Shown here piece by piece: positions 9,466 to 19,366 of a stretch of DNA of 64,000 nucleotides. Position numbers and translations under genes: made by a program. Source of the DNA: Verticiella sediminum (GTDB taxonomy: Bacteria; Pseudomonadota; Gammaproteobacteria; Burkholderiales; Burkholderiaceae_B). The DNA lies in NCBI RefSeq assembly GCF_007558815.1, contig NZ_VLTJ01000044.1:1-64000 (forward strand), read 5' to 3'. The notes under the pieces are model-generated. The model was given only the letters and a program-made list of their open reading frames with translations. It was not told where the DNA came from and ran no database searches. Numbering within the stretch: position 1 is the first letter of the stretch; each line of letters starts with the position of its first letter.

Positions 9466-10135
9466 GGCTGGCCTCCTGGATGAACAGGCGCGCCGGCGCG
9501 CCATCGACCTGCACCACACCCTGCGCGAGGCGCACGCGACCCTCGGCCAGCCAGCGCGCGGCCGCCGGATAGACCTTGTGCTCGACCTCGAGCACGCGCC
9601 GGGCGAGCGTATCGGCGGTATCGCCCGCCAGCACCGGCACGACGCCCTGGGCAATGATCGGCCCGTGATCCAGCACCGGCGTCACGTAGTGCACGGTGCA
9701 GCCGTGCGCCTGCACGCCGACGGCCAGCGCCTGGGCGTGCGTGTGCAGCCCCGGGAAGGCCGGCAGCAGCGAGGGGTGGATGTTGACCAGGCGCCCCTCG
9801 TAGCGCGCCACGAAGCCGGGCGTCAGCACGCGCATGAAGCCGGCGAGCAGCACCAGGTCGGGCCGGTGCGCGTCCACGCGCTCGGCCAGGGCCGCGTCGA
9901 AGGCCTCGCGGCTGGAAAATTCGCGATGCGCCACCACCTCGGTATGCAGGCCCTGCTCGGCGGCCCACGCGAGGCCGGCGGCGTCGGGCTTGTTGGCGAT
10001 CACGGCGGCCACGCGCGCGGGCCAGCCTTCGGCCACGCAGGCCTCGACGATGGAGCGCATGTTGCTGCCGCGCCCGGAGATGAGGATGACGATGCGGCGC
10101 GCGGAATCGGCGCCGGGAGCGTTCTGGGATGACAA
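9455..10135 (-). CDS. purN: Phosphoribosylglycinamide formyltransferase, probable TTG start
   Basis: Transfers formyl from 10-formyl-THF to GAR in purine synthesis. The N-terminal RRIVILISGRGSNM is the PurN nucleotide loop; later come the HPSLLPAFPGLHTHAQAL catalytic region and VTPVLDHGPIIAQ. No ATG lies before the GRGSN loop: the only in-frame ATG (10060) falls after it and would delete the active-site loop. The start must therefore be non-ATG; TTG at 10135 gives 226 residues (TTG at 10153 is an alternative), and neither has a clear ribosome site. Followed by rsmB with an 11-base overlap. Confidence 0.9.
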   Translation of the reverse strand: MSSQNAPGADSARRIVILISGRGSNMRSIVEACVAEGWPARVAAVIANKPDAAGLAWAAEQGLHTEVVAHREFSSREAFDAALAERVDAHRPDLVLLAGFMRVLTPGFVARYEGRLVNIHPSLLPAFPGLHTHAQALAVGVQAHGCTVHYVTPVLDHGPIIAQGVVPVLAGDTADTLARRVLEVEHKVYPAAARWLAEGRVRLAQGVVQVDGAPARLFIQEASHAG

Positions 10136-10235
10136 AATGGGCAGGATCGACAACGACCGGTGAATGGCCTGCGCGCAACCGCGTTTTTTTGCGGCCGGCG
10201 GGCACGGGATAACGCTAAATTGTAAACTCCTGGGC

Positions 10236-11240
10236 GTGAACTCTTCCGCAACCTCCCTGCGCGTCTTTCGCGGCATGCCGCCTGCGGGCGCCACCGCGCC
10301 GCGCGCACTCACCATCGGCAACTTCGACGGCGTCCATCTGGGCCATCAGGCCATGCTCGCGCGCGTGTGCACCGCCGCCGAGCAGCGCGGGCTGGTGCCG
10401 ACGGTCATGACCTTCGAGCCGCACCCGCGCGAGTTCTTCGCCCACACCTTCGACAAGCCCGAGCTGGCGCCGGCGCGCATCAGCGGCTTGCGCGACAAGC
10501 TCGCCGCGCTCGCGGCCTGCGGCATCCAGCAGGTGGTGGTGGAGCGCTTCGACGCGCGGCTGGCCGCCATGCCGCCCGAGACCTTCATCGAGCGCCTGCT
10601 CGTGGCCGGGCTGGACGTGCGCTGGCTGCTGGTGGGCGACGACTTTCGCTTCGGCGCCAAGCGCACGGGCGACGTGCAGCTCTTGCGCGCGCATGGTGGC
10701 TTCGAGGTCGATTCGATGGATTCGATCACCGACCGCGACGGCGTGCGCATTTCCAGCACCGACGTGCGCGCCGCGCTGGCCGCGGGCGACCTCGAGCGCG
10801 TCGCCGACCTGCTGGGCCGCAACTACCACATGAGCGGGCACGTCGTGCACGGCCTGAAGCTCGGCCGCCAGTTGGGCTTTCCCACGCTCAACATCAACGT
10901 CGCGCCGCAGATCACCGGGCTGTCGGGCATCTTCGCGGTACGCGTGCACGGCATCGGTGCGCGGCCCAAGGCAGGCGTGGCGAGCCTGGGCGTGCGGCCC
11001 ACGGTCACCAACAGCGGTCGCGTGCTGCTCGAAGTGCACCTGTTCGACTTCACCGGCGACGCCTACGGTAAACTGGCGCGCGTGGAATTCCTGAAGAAAC
11101 TCCGCGAGGAGGCCAAGTTCGCCGACCTCGCCACCCTGACCGCGGCCATCGCGCAAGACGTACGTCAGGCGCGTGCGTATTTCGCCTCGGGGCACCCCGC
11201 GCTCTCCGATCTCGCCACCTCCGCCACCGACCGAATTTGA
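10236..11240 (+). CDS. ribF: Bifunctional riboflavin kinase/FAD synthetase
   Basis: Makes FMN from riboflavin and then FAD. The N-terminal adenylyltransferase domain has the nucleotide loop [13 protein letters not shown] and the RISSTDVR motif. The C-terminal flavokinase domain has [12 protein letters not shown] and the [11 protein letters not shown] strand. A GTG at 10236 is taken as start because it gives the family's usual N-terminus (334 residues); a later ATG at the MPP site is possible. Divergent from purN with about 100 bases between. ileS follows after 118 bases, the common ribF-ileS-lspA order of proteobacteria. Confidence 0.95.
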   Translation: MNSSATSLRVFRGMPPAGATAPRALTIGNFDGVHLGHQAMLARVCTAAEQRGLVPTVMTFEPHPREFFAHTFDKPELAPARISGLRDKLAALAACGIQQVVVERFDARLAAMPPETFIERLLVAGLDVRWLLVGDDFRFGAKRTGDVQLLRAHGGFEVDSMDSITDRDGVRISSTDVRAALAAGDLERVADLLGRNYHMSGHVVHGLKLGRQLGFPTLNINVAPQITGLSGIFAVRVHGIGARPKAGVASLGVRPTVTNSGRVLLEVHLFDFTGDAYGKLARVEFLKKLREEAKFADLATLTAAIAQDVRQARAYFASGHPALSDLATSATDRI

Positions 11241-11358
11241 CGCGGCACGCAGGCGTGTGCGCGGCGCCCGGCGCCGCCACGCCGCCGTCCGTCATGCGCC
11301 CAGCGGCCGGACTCCGTCGCGCCGCGCGCGCCCCTCTTTACGCGAAATCATCGACGCC

Positions 11359-14223
11359 ATGGACTACAAGAAGACCCTCAATCTGCCCGACACGCCCTTT
11401 CCCATGCGGGGCGATCTGGCCAAGCGCGAGCCCGGCTGGGTCGCGCAGTGGCAGGAAACCGGCGTGTACCAGGCCATCCGCCAGGCCAGCGCCGGCCGTC
11501 CGCGCTTCGTGCTGCACGACGGCCCGCCCTACGCCAACGGCGACATCCACATCGGGCATGCGGTCAACAAGGTCCTGAAGGACATCATCGTCAAGAGCCG
11601 CAACATGGCGGGCTATGACGCGCCCTACGTGCCCGGCTGGGATTGCCACGGCATGCCGATCGAGATCCAGATCGAGAAGCAGTACGGCAAGCAGTTGTCG
11701 GTACAGGAAGTGCAGTCCAAGGCGCGCGCCTACGCCACCGAGCAGATCGGCCGCCAGCGGGAAGGCTTCAAGCGCCTGGGCGTGCTGGGCGACTGGGACA
11801 ACCCCTACCTCACGATGAACTACGGCAACGAAGCCGACGAACTGCGCGTGCTCGGCCGCATCATGCAGGACGGCTTCGTGTACCGTGGCTTGAAGCCCGT
11901 GAACTGGTGTTTCGACTGCGGCTCGGCGCTGGCCGAGGCCGAGGTGGAATACGCCGACCGGGTCGACCCGGCGATCGACGTGGCCTTTCCGTTCGCCCAA
12001 AAGGATGCCCTGGCCCGGGCCTTCGGCCTGGACAGCCTGGAAGAGGACGGCGCCATCGTGATCTGGACCACGACGCCATGGACCATCCCCGCCAACCAGG
12101 CGCTCAACCTGCACCCGGAAATCGACTACGCCCTGGTGCGCGTGGCGCCGCCTCTGGCCACCGGGCCGCTGCTGATACTCGCGCGCGATCGCGTCGACGC
12201 CTGCCTGAAGCAATGGGGCCTGACCGGCGTCGTACTCGCCACCTGCCAGGGCGCCGCGCTCGAGCACATCGCCTTCCATCACCCGCTCGCCAAGCTGGAC
12301 GCGGCCTACGACCGCCTCTCGCCCGTCTACCTGGGCGACTACGTCACTCTGGACACCGGCACCGGCGTGGTCCATTCCGCGCCCGCCTACGGCATCGAGG
12401 ATTTCCAGTCGTGCAAGGCGCACGGCATGGCCGATGACGACATCATCAGCCCGGTGATGGGCGATGGCCGCTACGCGTCCAGCCTGCCGGCGTTCGGCGG
12501 GCTGTCGATCTGGGAGGCCAATCCGCAGATCGTCGATGCCCTGCGCGACATGGGCACGCTGCTGCGCATGGAGAAGCATCCGCACAGCTACATGCATTGC
12601 TGGCGCCACAAGACGCCCGTGATCTATCGCGCCACCACCCAGTGGTTCGCCGGCATGGACATCGCGCCCAACGAGGGCCTGCCGCTGCGCGACCGTGCCC
12701 TCGCCGGCATCGAAGCCACCCAGTTCTTCCCCGCCTGGGGCAAGGCGCGCCTGCACGCCATGATCGCCAACCGGCCCGACTGGACGCTGTCGCGCCAGCG
12801 CCAGTGGGGCGTGCCGATGGCCTTCTTCGTGCACAAGGAAACCGGCGCCCTGCATCCGCGCACGCCCGAGCTGATCGAGGAAGTCGCCCAGCGCATCGAG
12901 CGCGGCGGCATCGAAGCCTGGCAGAGCCTGGATGCGCGCGAGCTGCTCGGCGACGAGGCCGACCAGTACGAAAAGAACAAGGACACCCTGGACGTCTGGT
13001 TCGACTCGGGCTCCACGCACACCACCGTGCTGGGCGGCGCGCCGGGGCAAGGCGTGGGCGATGGCCACGGCTCGCACGGCGAGTCGCTCGCCTGGCCGGC
13101 CGACCTGTACCTGGAAGGCTCCGACCAGCACCGCGGCTGGTTCCATTCCTCGCTGCTCACGAGCTGCATGATGTACGGCCGCGCGCCCTACAAGGCGCTG
13201 CTCACGCACGGCTTCGTGGTCGATGGCCAGGGCCGCAAGATGAGCAAGTCGGTGGGCAACGTGATCGCGCCGCAGAAGGTGTCCGATACGCTGGGCGCCG
13301 AGATCCTGCGCCTGTGGGTGGCGAGCACCGACTACTCGGGCGAACTGTCGATCTCCGACGAGATCCTCAAACGCGTGGTCGAGAGCTATCGGCGCATCCG
13401 CAACACTCTGCGCTTTCTGCTGGCCAATGTCAGCGACTTCGATCTCGCCGCCAATGGCGTGGCCGTCGACGAGCTCCTGGAGATCGACCGCTACGCGCTG
13501 GCCATGACGGCGCAGATGCAAGCCGAGGTGCTGCCGCTCTACGAGCGCTACGAGTTCCACCCCGCGGTCGCCCGCCTGCAGACCTTCTGCTCGGAAGACC
13601 TGGGCTCGTTCTACCTCGACATCCTGAAGGATCGCCTCTACACGAGCGCGCCGGACAGCCACGCCCGCCGCTCGGCGCAGACCGCGCTGTGGCACGTCAC
13701 GCAGACGCTGCTGCGCCTGATGGCGCCCATCCTCTCGTTCACGGCCGAGGAAGCCTGGGCCTTGCTGCCGCACGGCGACGACGCCCTCGCCGCGCGCAGC
13801 ATCTTCACGCAGATCTATCACGACAACCCGCAGGCGGCCGACGCGGCCGTGCTCCACGCCAAGTGGACGCGCCTGCGCACACTGCGCGCCCAGGTGCTGC
13901 GCGAACTCGAGCAATCGCGCAGCGCGGGCGAGATCGGCGCGTCGCTGCAGGCCGAGCTGGACCTCTACGCCGGCGGCGACGACCTCGCCCTGCTGCGCAG
14001 CCTGGGCGACGATCTGCGCTTCGTGCTGATCGTCTCGCGCGCCACCGTGCATCCGGGCGAGAGCGAGGAGCTGGTGGTCCGCGTCACCCCGTCCGCCGAC
14101 GAGAAGTGCGACCGCTGCTGGCACTATCGTGCCGACGTCGGCAAGGACGAGGCGCACGGCCACATCTGCGGGCGCTGCGTGGACAACCTCTTCGGCGCGG
14201 GCGAGTCGCGCACGGCGGCCTGA
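11359..14223 (+). CDS. ileS: Isoleucyl-tRNA synthetase
   Basis: Class I aminoacyl-tRNA synthetase of 954 residues. The start [10 protein letters not shown] is the usual one for this group. The HIGH signature lies in [14 protein letters not shown] near residue 65, the editing insert follows (for example [13 protein letters not shown]), and KMSKSVGNV is near residue 628. The C-terminal zinc ribbon has two Cys pairs, CDRCW and CGRCVDN, as in bacterial-type IleRS. It lies between ribF and lspA on the same strand. Nothing is missing or unusual. Confidence 0.98.
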   Translation: MDYKKTLNLPDTPFPMRGDLAKREPGWVAQWQETGVYQAIRQASAGRPRFVLHDGPPYANGDIHIGHAVNKVLKDIIVKSRNMAGYDAPYVPGWDCHGMPIEIQIEKQYGKQLSVQEVQSKARAYATEQIGRQREGFKRLGVLGDWDNPYLTMNYGNEADELRVLGRIMQDGFVYRGLKPVNWCFDCGSALAEAEVEYADRVDPAIDVAFPFAQKDALARAFGLDSLEEDGAIVIWTTTPWTIPANQALNLHPEIDYALVRVAPPLATGPLLILARDRVDACLKQWGLTGVVLATCQGAALEHIAFHHPLAKLDAAYDRLSPVYLGDYVTLDTGTGVVHSAPAYGIEDFQSCKAHGMADDDIISPVMGDGRYASSLPAFGGLSIWEANPQIVDALRDMGTLLRMEKHPHSYMHCWRHKTPVIYRATTQWFAGMDIAPNEGLPLRDRALAGIEATQFFPAWGKARLHAMIANRPDWTLSRQRQWGVPMAFFVHKETGALHPRTPELIEEVAQRIERGGIEAWQSLDARELLGDEADQYEKNKDTLDVWFDSGSTHTTVLGGAPGQGVGDGHGSHGESLAWPADLYLEGSDQHRGWFHSSLLTSCMMYGRAPYKALLTHGFVVDGQGRKMSKSVGNVIAPQKVSDTLGAEILRLWVASTDYSGELSISDEILKRVVESYRRIRNTLRFLLANVSDFDLAANGVAVDELLEIDRYALAMTAQMQAEVLPLYERYEFHPAVARLQTFCSEDLGSFYLDILKDRLYTSAPDSHARRSAQTALWHVTQTLLRLMAPILSFTAEEAWALLPHGDDALAARSIFTQIYHDNPQAADAAVLHAKWTRLRTLRAQVLRELEQSRSAGEIGASLQAELDLYAGGDDLALLRSLGDDLRFVLIVSRATVHPGESEELVVRVTPSADEKCDRCWHYRADVGKDEAHGHICGRCVDNLFGAGESRTAA

Positions 14224-14225
14224 TG

Positions 14226-14267
14226 CAGGCCCCCCCTTACGCGCTGACGCGCGCCCCCCAGGGGGCG
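14226..14267. repeat. Dispersed intergenic repeat, copy A (ileS-lspA gap)
   Basis: The core TTACGCGCTGACGCGCGCCC between C and G tracts reappears in opposite orientation at 44278-44314. It lies directly behind the ileS stop. Confidence 0.55.
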
Positions 14268-14365
14268 GTGCTGGCGGACCGGCAAAGCCGGATCCGCGGC
14301 ACCCCGGATGGCGCTGCGTGCTTTCACGCGTCGTGCAAGGCGCGCAGCGCCATGGAGCAACCGAT

Positions 14366-14893
14366 ATGACGGCCCCCGCCCCGGCTTCCGCTGCCCGCCG
14401 GCCCATCGCGGGCTGGCTGGCGATCGCGCTGGCGATCATCGTGCTCGACCAGATCACCAAGATCGTTTTCGACAACCTGCTCGGCTACGGCGAACGCCTG
14501 GCGATCCTGCCGTTCTTCGACTTCACCCTGCTGTACAACCGCGGCGCGGCGTTCAGCTTCCTCGCCCAGCACGACGGCTGGCAGCGCTGGTTCTTCACCG
14601 GGCTCGGGCTGCTCGCCTCGGCCTTCATCGTCTGGCTGATGCGCCGGCATGCCGAACAGCGCGGTTTCTGCATGGCGCTCACGCTGATCCTCGGCGGCGC
14701 GCTCGGCAACGTCATCGACCGCCTGGCCTACGGCCACGTGGTCGATTTCCTGCTCTTTCACTGGAACGAGCGGTACTTCCCGGCGTTCAACCTGGCCGAC
14801 ACCGCCATCACCTGCGGCGCCATCCTGCTCATCCTCGATGAGCTGAGGCGCGCCCGGGCCGAACGGCGTGCGCAGCCCACGGGGAGCGACTGA
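14366..14893 (+). CDS. lspA: Lipoprotein signal peptidase II
   Basis: Inner-membrane aspartyl protease that cleaves prolipoproteins before the lipidated cysteine. The 175 residues contain four hydrophobic segments and the family motifs [34 protein letters not shown] (first catalytic Asp) and FNLADTAI (second catalytic Asp). Start at 14366 has GGAG nine bases before it. It follows ileS after a 142-base gap that contains a dispersed repeat. Confidence 0.97.
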   Translation: MTAPAPASAARRPIAGWLAIALAIIVLDQITKIVFDNLLGYGERLAILPFFDFTLLYNRGAAFSFLAQHDGWQRWFFTGLGLLASAFIVWLMRRHAEQRGFCMALTLILGGALGNVIDRLAYGHVVDFLLFHWNERYFPAFNLADTAITCGAILLILDELRRARAERRAQPTGSD

Positions 14894-14947
14894 CATGAGA
14901 CGCCCCCCGACACTCACTACATTCACCGCGCCCCGCGAGGGCCTCGG

Positions 14948-14969
14948 GCGCCTTCGGGCGGCCGGGCGG
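14948..14969. repeat. Short dispersed GC-rich element upstream of coaBC
   Basis: GCCTTCGGGCGGCCGGGCGG is present here and, identically, at 29553-29572. Here it ends just before the coaBC ribosome site. Confidence 0.5.
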
Positions 14970-14977
14970 AGGCTGAC

Positions 14978-16174
14978 ATGATGGATCTTGCCGACAAACG
15001 CATCGTCATCGTGATGACCGGCGGCGTGGCGGGCTACAAGGTGGCCGAACTGGTGCGCCGCATGCAGGACCACGGCGCGACCATCGACGTGGTCATGACC
15101 GAGGCCGCCACGCACTTCATGACGCCGGTGACCATGCAGGCCCTGTCCGGGCGGCACGTGTACGTCGACGCCTGGGACCCGCGCCCGGCGAACAACATGG
15201 CGCACATCAATCTCACGCGCGGCGCCGACGCGATCCTGGTCGCGCCGGCGAGCGCGGACTTCATGGCCAAGCTCGCGCACGGGCTGGCCGACGACCTGGC
15301 CAGCACACTGTGCCTGGCCCGCGAATGCCCGCTGCTGGTGGCGCCGGCGATGAACCGGCAGATGTGGCAGGCCGCCCCCACCCAGCGCAACGTGGCGCAG
15401 TTGCACGCGGACGGCGTGGCGGTTCTGGGCCCGGGCAGCGGCTCGCAGGCCTGTGGCGAGACGGGCGACGGGCGCATGCTCGAACCCGACGAGCTGCTTG
15501 CCGAGATGCTCGCCTTCTTCCAGCCCAAAGTGCTCGCCGGCCGCCGGGTGCTGATCACTGCCGGACCCACCTCCGAGCCCATCGACCCGGTGCGGGTACT
15601 GACCAACCTCTCGTCGGGCAAGATGGGCTACGCCATCGCCCGCGCCGCGGCCCAGGCCGGGGCCGACGTGTGCCTGGTGTCCGGGCCGACCGCCCTGCCC
15701 GCGCCCTACGGCGTGACGCGGGTGAACGTGCAGAGTGCGCGCGACATGCTGCGCGCGGTCGAGGCCGAAGTCGCGCGGGCGGATGTCTTCGTTGCCGTGG
15801 CCGCGGTGGCCGACTGGCGCGTGAAGACTACCAGCACGTCCAAGCTGAAGAAGGTCGAGGGCGGCGGCCTGCCCCGGCTCGAACTCGAGACCAACCCCGA
15901 TATCCTCGCCACCGTGGCGGCCCTGCCCGATGCGCCCTATTGCGTGGGCTTCGCCGCCGAGTCGGAAAACCTGGACGAATACGCCGAGAACAAGCGCAGG
16001 CGCAAGAAGCTGCCGCTGCTGGTGGGCAACATCGCCCAGGACGCACTGGGCGCCGACGACACGGTGCTGGTGCTGTACGACGACGCCGGCAGGCAGCCCC
16101 TGCCGCGGCTGCCGAAGCAGGAGGCTGCGCGCCGGCTGGTGGGCGAGATTGCCCGGCGCCTGCCGCTGGGCTGA
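14978..16174 (+). CDS. coaBC: Bifunctional phosphopantothenoylcysteine decarboxylase/synthetase
   Basis: Two consecutive steps of coenzyme A synthesis. The N-terminal CoaC flavoprotein domain (about 1-185) shows VMTGGVAGYK, the PASADFMAKLAHGLADDL region, the PAMNRQMW active-site motif, and the cysteine in GSQACGETGDGRM. The C-terminal CoaB domain starts with RRVLITAGPTSEPIDPVR and contains the YAENKRRRKK lysine-rich loop. Start at 14978 has GGAGG upstream, with a second ATG immediately after. In many betaproteobacteria dut follows directly; here dut is 16 kb away. Confidence 0.97.
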   Translation: MMDLADKRIVIVMTGGVAGYKVAELVRRMQDHGATIDVVMTEAATHFMTPVTMQALSGRHVYVDAWDPRPANNMAHINLTRGADAILVAPASADFMAKLAHGLADDLASTLCLARECPLLVAPAMNRQMWQAAPTQRNVAQLHADGVAVLGPGSGSQACGETGDGRMLEPDELLAEMLAFFQPKVLAGRRVLITAGPTSEPIDPVRVLTNLSSGKMGYAIARAAAQAGADVCLVSGPTALPAPYGVTRVNVQSARDMLRAVEAEVARADVFVAVAAVADWRVKTTSTSKLKKVEGGGLPRLELETNPDILATVAALPDAPYCVGFAAESENLDEYAENKRRRKKLPLLVGNIAQDALGADDTVLVLYDDAGRQPLPRLPKQEAARRLVGEIARRLPLG

Positions 16175-16306
16175 GCCGGCACGGGCGTCCTCCCCCCGAT
16201 CACGACTGAACGGCCCTCTCCTTCAGATGCCGTTTCATCGATGTACTCGCGGAACTTCCCCGATGGTTGCGCGCAGGATTGCTGCGCACCTTCCGCGGCC
16301 GGTACG

Positions 16307-17281
16307 CTAGTCGATCTGGATGCGGGCGGCCTGCACGAGCTTTTCCCATCGCACGGTTTCGCTGTCGAGAAACGCCTGCGCCTGGTCGGGCCCGCCATTG
16401 ATCAGGTTCACGCCGATGCCCTGCAGTCTGTCGCGCAGGTCGGGCTGGCGCAGAGCCTGGTCGAATTTCTCGGCCAGCGTCGCCATGACGTCCTGGGACA
16501 GCCCGGCCGGGCCGAGCAGCATGTACCAGGTGGTCGAGGCGTAGCCCTGGACGCCGGTCTCCTCAATCGTCGGGATGTCCGGCGCAATCGATGAGCGCTC
16601 GCGCCCGGTCTGCCCCAGCGCGACCAGACTGCCGTTGCGGATGAAAGGCAGGCTTTCGGAAATGGGCTGTACCGTGATGTCCAACTGCTGTCCCACGACG
16701 TCGGTCATGGCCGCCCCGCCGCCCCGGTAGGGCACGTGCAGGTACTGCAGCCCGGTCATCGTGCGCAGCACCTCGGCGGCCAGGTGCGAGGAACTGCCAT
16801 TGCCCGAACTGGCGAAGCGGATCGCGTCCGGGCTCGCCTGGCTGCTCTTGACCAGCTCGTCCACCGACGTCACGCCCAGCGACGGGCGGGCCAGCAGCAC
16901 CAGCGGCGCTTCGCCGACCAGGGAAATGGCCTTGAAATCGCCGATTTTGTAAGAGACTTTGCTGTAGAGGCTGGGGTTGATCGCGATGCCCGGCGTGCTG
17001 AACAGCACGGTGTAGCCATCGGGCGCCGCCGAGGCGACCGCGTCGAAGGCGAGGTTGCCACCCGCACCGGGACGGTTTTCGACGACGAAGTTGTAGCCCG
17101 ACATCTCCGATACTTTCTGGGTGACGAGGCGCCCGACGATGTCGGCGCTGCCTCCCGCGGGGAATGCGACCACCACGCGGATCGGCCGGCGGGGATAGTC
17201 CGCGTCGGCCGACACGGCAGGGGGTGCGGCCGCGGCCAGCAGCAGCCCGGCGCACAGGAACTTGCTTACGGTGTTCATCAT
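16307..17281 (-). CDS. Bug family (tripartite tricarboxylate receptor) substrate-binding protein
   Basis: Periplasmic solute receptor of 324 residues. The signal peptide (FLCAGLLLAAAAPPAVSA) is followed by the Bug signature PIRVVVAFPAGGSADIVGR, the NRPGAGGNLA loop and APDGYT. The ligand pocket of this family usually binds carboxylates through water, and Bordetella-type genomes hold dozens of such proteins with few permeases. ATG-ATG start at 17281/17278 with GAGGAG upstream. It is the last gene of a minus-strand cluster that runs 24082 to 16307. The ligand is unknown; context suggests an unsaturated or branched acid. Confidence 0.93.
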   Translation of the reverse strand: MMNTVSKFLCAGLLLAAAAPPAVSADADYPRRPIRVVVAFPAGGSADIVGRLVTQKVSEMSGYNFVVENRPGAGGNLAFDAVASAAPDGYTVLFSTPGIAINPSLYSKVSYKIGDFKAISLVGEAPLVLLARPSLGVTSVDELVKSSQASPDAIRFASSGNGSSSHLAAEVLRTMTGLQYLHVPYRGGGAAMTDVVGQQLDITVQPISESLPFIRNGSLVALGQTGRERSSIAPDIPTIEETGVQGYASTTWYMLLGPAGLSQDVMATLAEKFDQALRQPDLRDRLQGIGVNLINGGPDQAQAFLDSETVRWEKLVQAARIQID

Positions 17282-17339
17282 GGTCTCCTCTCTTGTATAG
17301 ATGAGTCGCGCCCGCGCGACGTCCGGGACCCGGACGCGC

Positions 17340-19352
17340 TCAGGCGGCTCGCTCAGGTACCCGCGACGGCGCATGGAAGGGGTCCGGCTGATCCATGCAG
17401 AGCGCGGCCATCCATCCGTCGCGTATCGCGGCCAGGAAATCCCCGGGCACACTGCAGTCGCCCACCCGGGTATGGGGAATGCCGCTCGCCTGGACGGCGT
17501 CCAACACGTCCAGCGCGGGGCGCGGGCCGGTGGCGAACACCAGCCACTCGCCGATGGGCAGGCGCATCGCGGGCTGCTCCCCCTGCCCGACCTCGATCTC
17601 GCCGCCCTGCACCCGCTCGATCCGGCAGTTCGTCAGCAGGGCTACGCCGTCGGCGGCCAGGCGCTCGACCAGCTCGAAGCGGTTGTTGCGCGCCATGCCC
17701 GTGGCGATGGCCGGCAGGCGCTCCAGCACCGTCACGCGCACGCCCCGCACCCGCAGCGCGTCGGCCGTCTCGGCGCCCACCATGCCGCCGCCCACGATGG
17801 TCACGCGCAGGCCGGGATGCGCCTCGTCCAGCGCGGCCAGCACGTCCCAGGCATGCAGCACCCGGATGCCGGCATCGAGCCCGGTCAGATCGAGCGGCGG
17901 CGGCGCCGGCCGGGAACCCGTGGCGACGATGACGTGATCGGGCGCGTAGGCGCGGATGCGCGCGGCATCGGCCTGCACGCCCAGGCGCACCGGCACGCCC
18001 AGGGCGCGCACGGTCTGCCAGCGGTAGTCCCAGACCGGTTCGACCTCGGTTTTGTCGGGCGAGGCGACGGCCAGGGGCACCTGGCCGCCGGGACGGTCGC
18101 GCTTTTCCCAGACCTCGACCTCGTGGCCGCGCCCTTTCAGCACGCGGGCCGCCTCGATGCCGGCCACGCCCGCACCCAGCACCAGCACGCGCCGGCGGCC
18201 TTCGCGGGGCGGCGCGAAGAGCTGCGGTTCGGCGTGCTCCAATGCCTCGAACTCGGTGCCTATCATCGGGTTCTGCACACAGGAGACGTCCTTCTCCTGG
18301 GTCAGGCGCTCGAAGCAGACGTTGCACGCGATGCACTGCCGGATGGGCGCCCGCACCTTGCCGAAGGCCTTCAGGCACCAGTGCGGGTCGGCGTACAGGG
18401 CGCGGCCGATCGACACGAAGTCGGCGCTGCCGGAGGCCAGCATGTGTTCGGCATCCGCCGGTTCGACCATCCGGCCGGCCGCGAACACGGGGATGCCCAG
18501 TGCCTGCTTGAACGGCCTGGCGTGCTCGGCCAGGCAGGCGCGCGCAAACGACGGCGGCTGGATGCAGAACTTGGAGAGCTGCGGACTTTCGTTGCTGCCG
18601 CCCGAAAGATCGATGGCATCGGCGCCGGCGCGTTCCACCGCCTGGGCCAGCGCGATGATTTCCTCCCGGCTGTAGCCGCCTTCGGCGAACTCGCTGGCGC
18701 TCAGGCGCACCACCAGGCACAACTGCGGCAGGGCATCGCGCATGCGCTCGACGGTTTCGCGCAGAAAGCGCATGCGGTTCTCCAGCGTCCCGCCATAGGC
18801 GTCGGTGCGCTGGTTGATGCGCGGGCTGAAGAATTGTTGGAACAAATAACCGTTGGCGGCGTGGATCTCCACCCCGTCGTAGCCTGCCAGCAGGAGCCGG
18901 CGGGCGCTGGCGACGAAGAGCTTCTGTATCTGCGTGATCTCGTCGGCCGCCAGCGCCCGCACCTGGTCGCCGGTGTTCGGATTGACCCAGGGCGAAGGCC
19001 CCACCGGCTCCATGTCGAGCACCGAGCGGCGCAGCAGCGCGCCGCGGTGGTTGAGCTGGCCGAAGACGTGGCAGTCGTGCCGCTTGATCGCTTCGACGAT
19101 GCTGGCCAGGCCGGGAATGAAGCGGTCGTGATAACAGCACAGCGAATTGTGGTGCGGCCGGGCATGCTCGGTGACGACCATGGCCTCGGTCATGATCATG
19201 CCCACGCCGCCCTTGGCGCGCTCTTCGTAATAGCGCTTGTCGCGCTCGGTGGAAAGGCCGTCGGTCGTGCTGTAGTTGGTGCCCATCGGCGCCATCACGA
19301 CACGGTTCTTCAGGCGCACACGGCCCAGGGTACCCGGTTGTTCAAGCAGCAT
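17340..19352 (-). CDS. Old-yellow-enzyme-type NADH:flavin oxidoreductase, 2,4-dienoyl-CoA reductase-like
   Basis: Flavoprotein of 670 residues with the FadH/trimethylamine dehydrogenase layout. The FMN barrel (1-340) has RLKNRVVMAPM, the HRGALLRR substrate region and GYDGVEIHAANGYLFQQF. The 4Fe-4S cysteines follow in CIACNVC plus a Cys 12 residues on. The FAD/NAD(P) domains contain VLVLGAGVAGIEAA and VTIVGGGMVGAETAD. It probably reduces an activated C=C bond. It sits 14 bases downstream of a Bug gene and upstream of another, so it is likely co-transcribed with transport and MmgE/PrpD genes. The substrate is not visible. Confidence 0.9.
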   Translation of the reverse strand: MLLEQPGTLGRVRLKNRVVMAPMGTNYSTTDGLSTERDKRYYEERAKGGVGMIMTEAMVVTEHARPHHNSLCCYHDRFIPGLASIVEAIKRHDCHVFGQLNHRGALLRRSVLDMEPVGPSPWVNPNTGDQVRALAADEITQIQKLFVASARRLLLAGYDGVEIHAANGYLFQQFFSPRINQRTDAYGGTLENRMRFLRETVERMRDALPQLCLVVRLSASEFAEGGYSREEIIALAQAVERAGADAIDLSGGSNESPQLSKFCIQPPSFARACLAEHARPFKQALGIPVFAAGRMVEPADAEHMLASGSADFVSIGRALYADPHWCLKAFGKVRAPIRQCIACNVCFERLTQEKDVSCVQNPMIGTEFEALEHAEPQLFAPPREGRRRVLVLGAGVAGIEAARVLKGRGHEVEVWEKRDRPGGQVPLAVASPDKTEVEPVWDYRWQTVRALGVPVRLGVQADAARIRAYAPDHVIVATGSRPAPPPLDLTGLDAGIRVLHAWDVLAALDEAHPGLRVTIVGGGMVGAETADALRVRGVRVTVLERLPAIATGMARNNRFELVERLAADGVALLTNCRIERVQGGEIEVGQGEQPAMRLPIGEWLVFATGPRPALDVLDAVQASGIPHTRVGDCSVPGDFLAAIRDGWMAALCMDQPDPFHAPSRVPERAA

Positions 19353-19366
19353 TGGCGTCTTCCACG

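Noticed and set aside
11338-14475. A 1045-codon open frame antisense to ileS, and similar long frames antisense to leuA (3747-6077) and across 1541-3430
   Set aside because: They are Arg/His/Ala/Gly-rich shadows of well-supported genes in high-GC DNA, without family motifs or ribosome sites.
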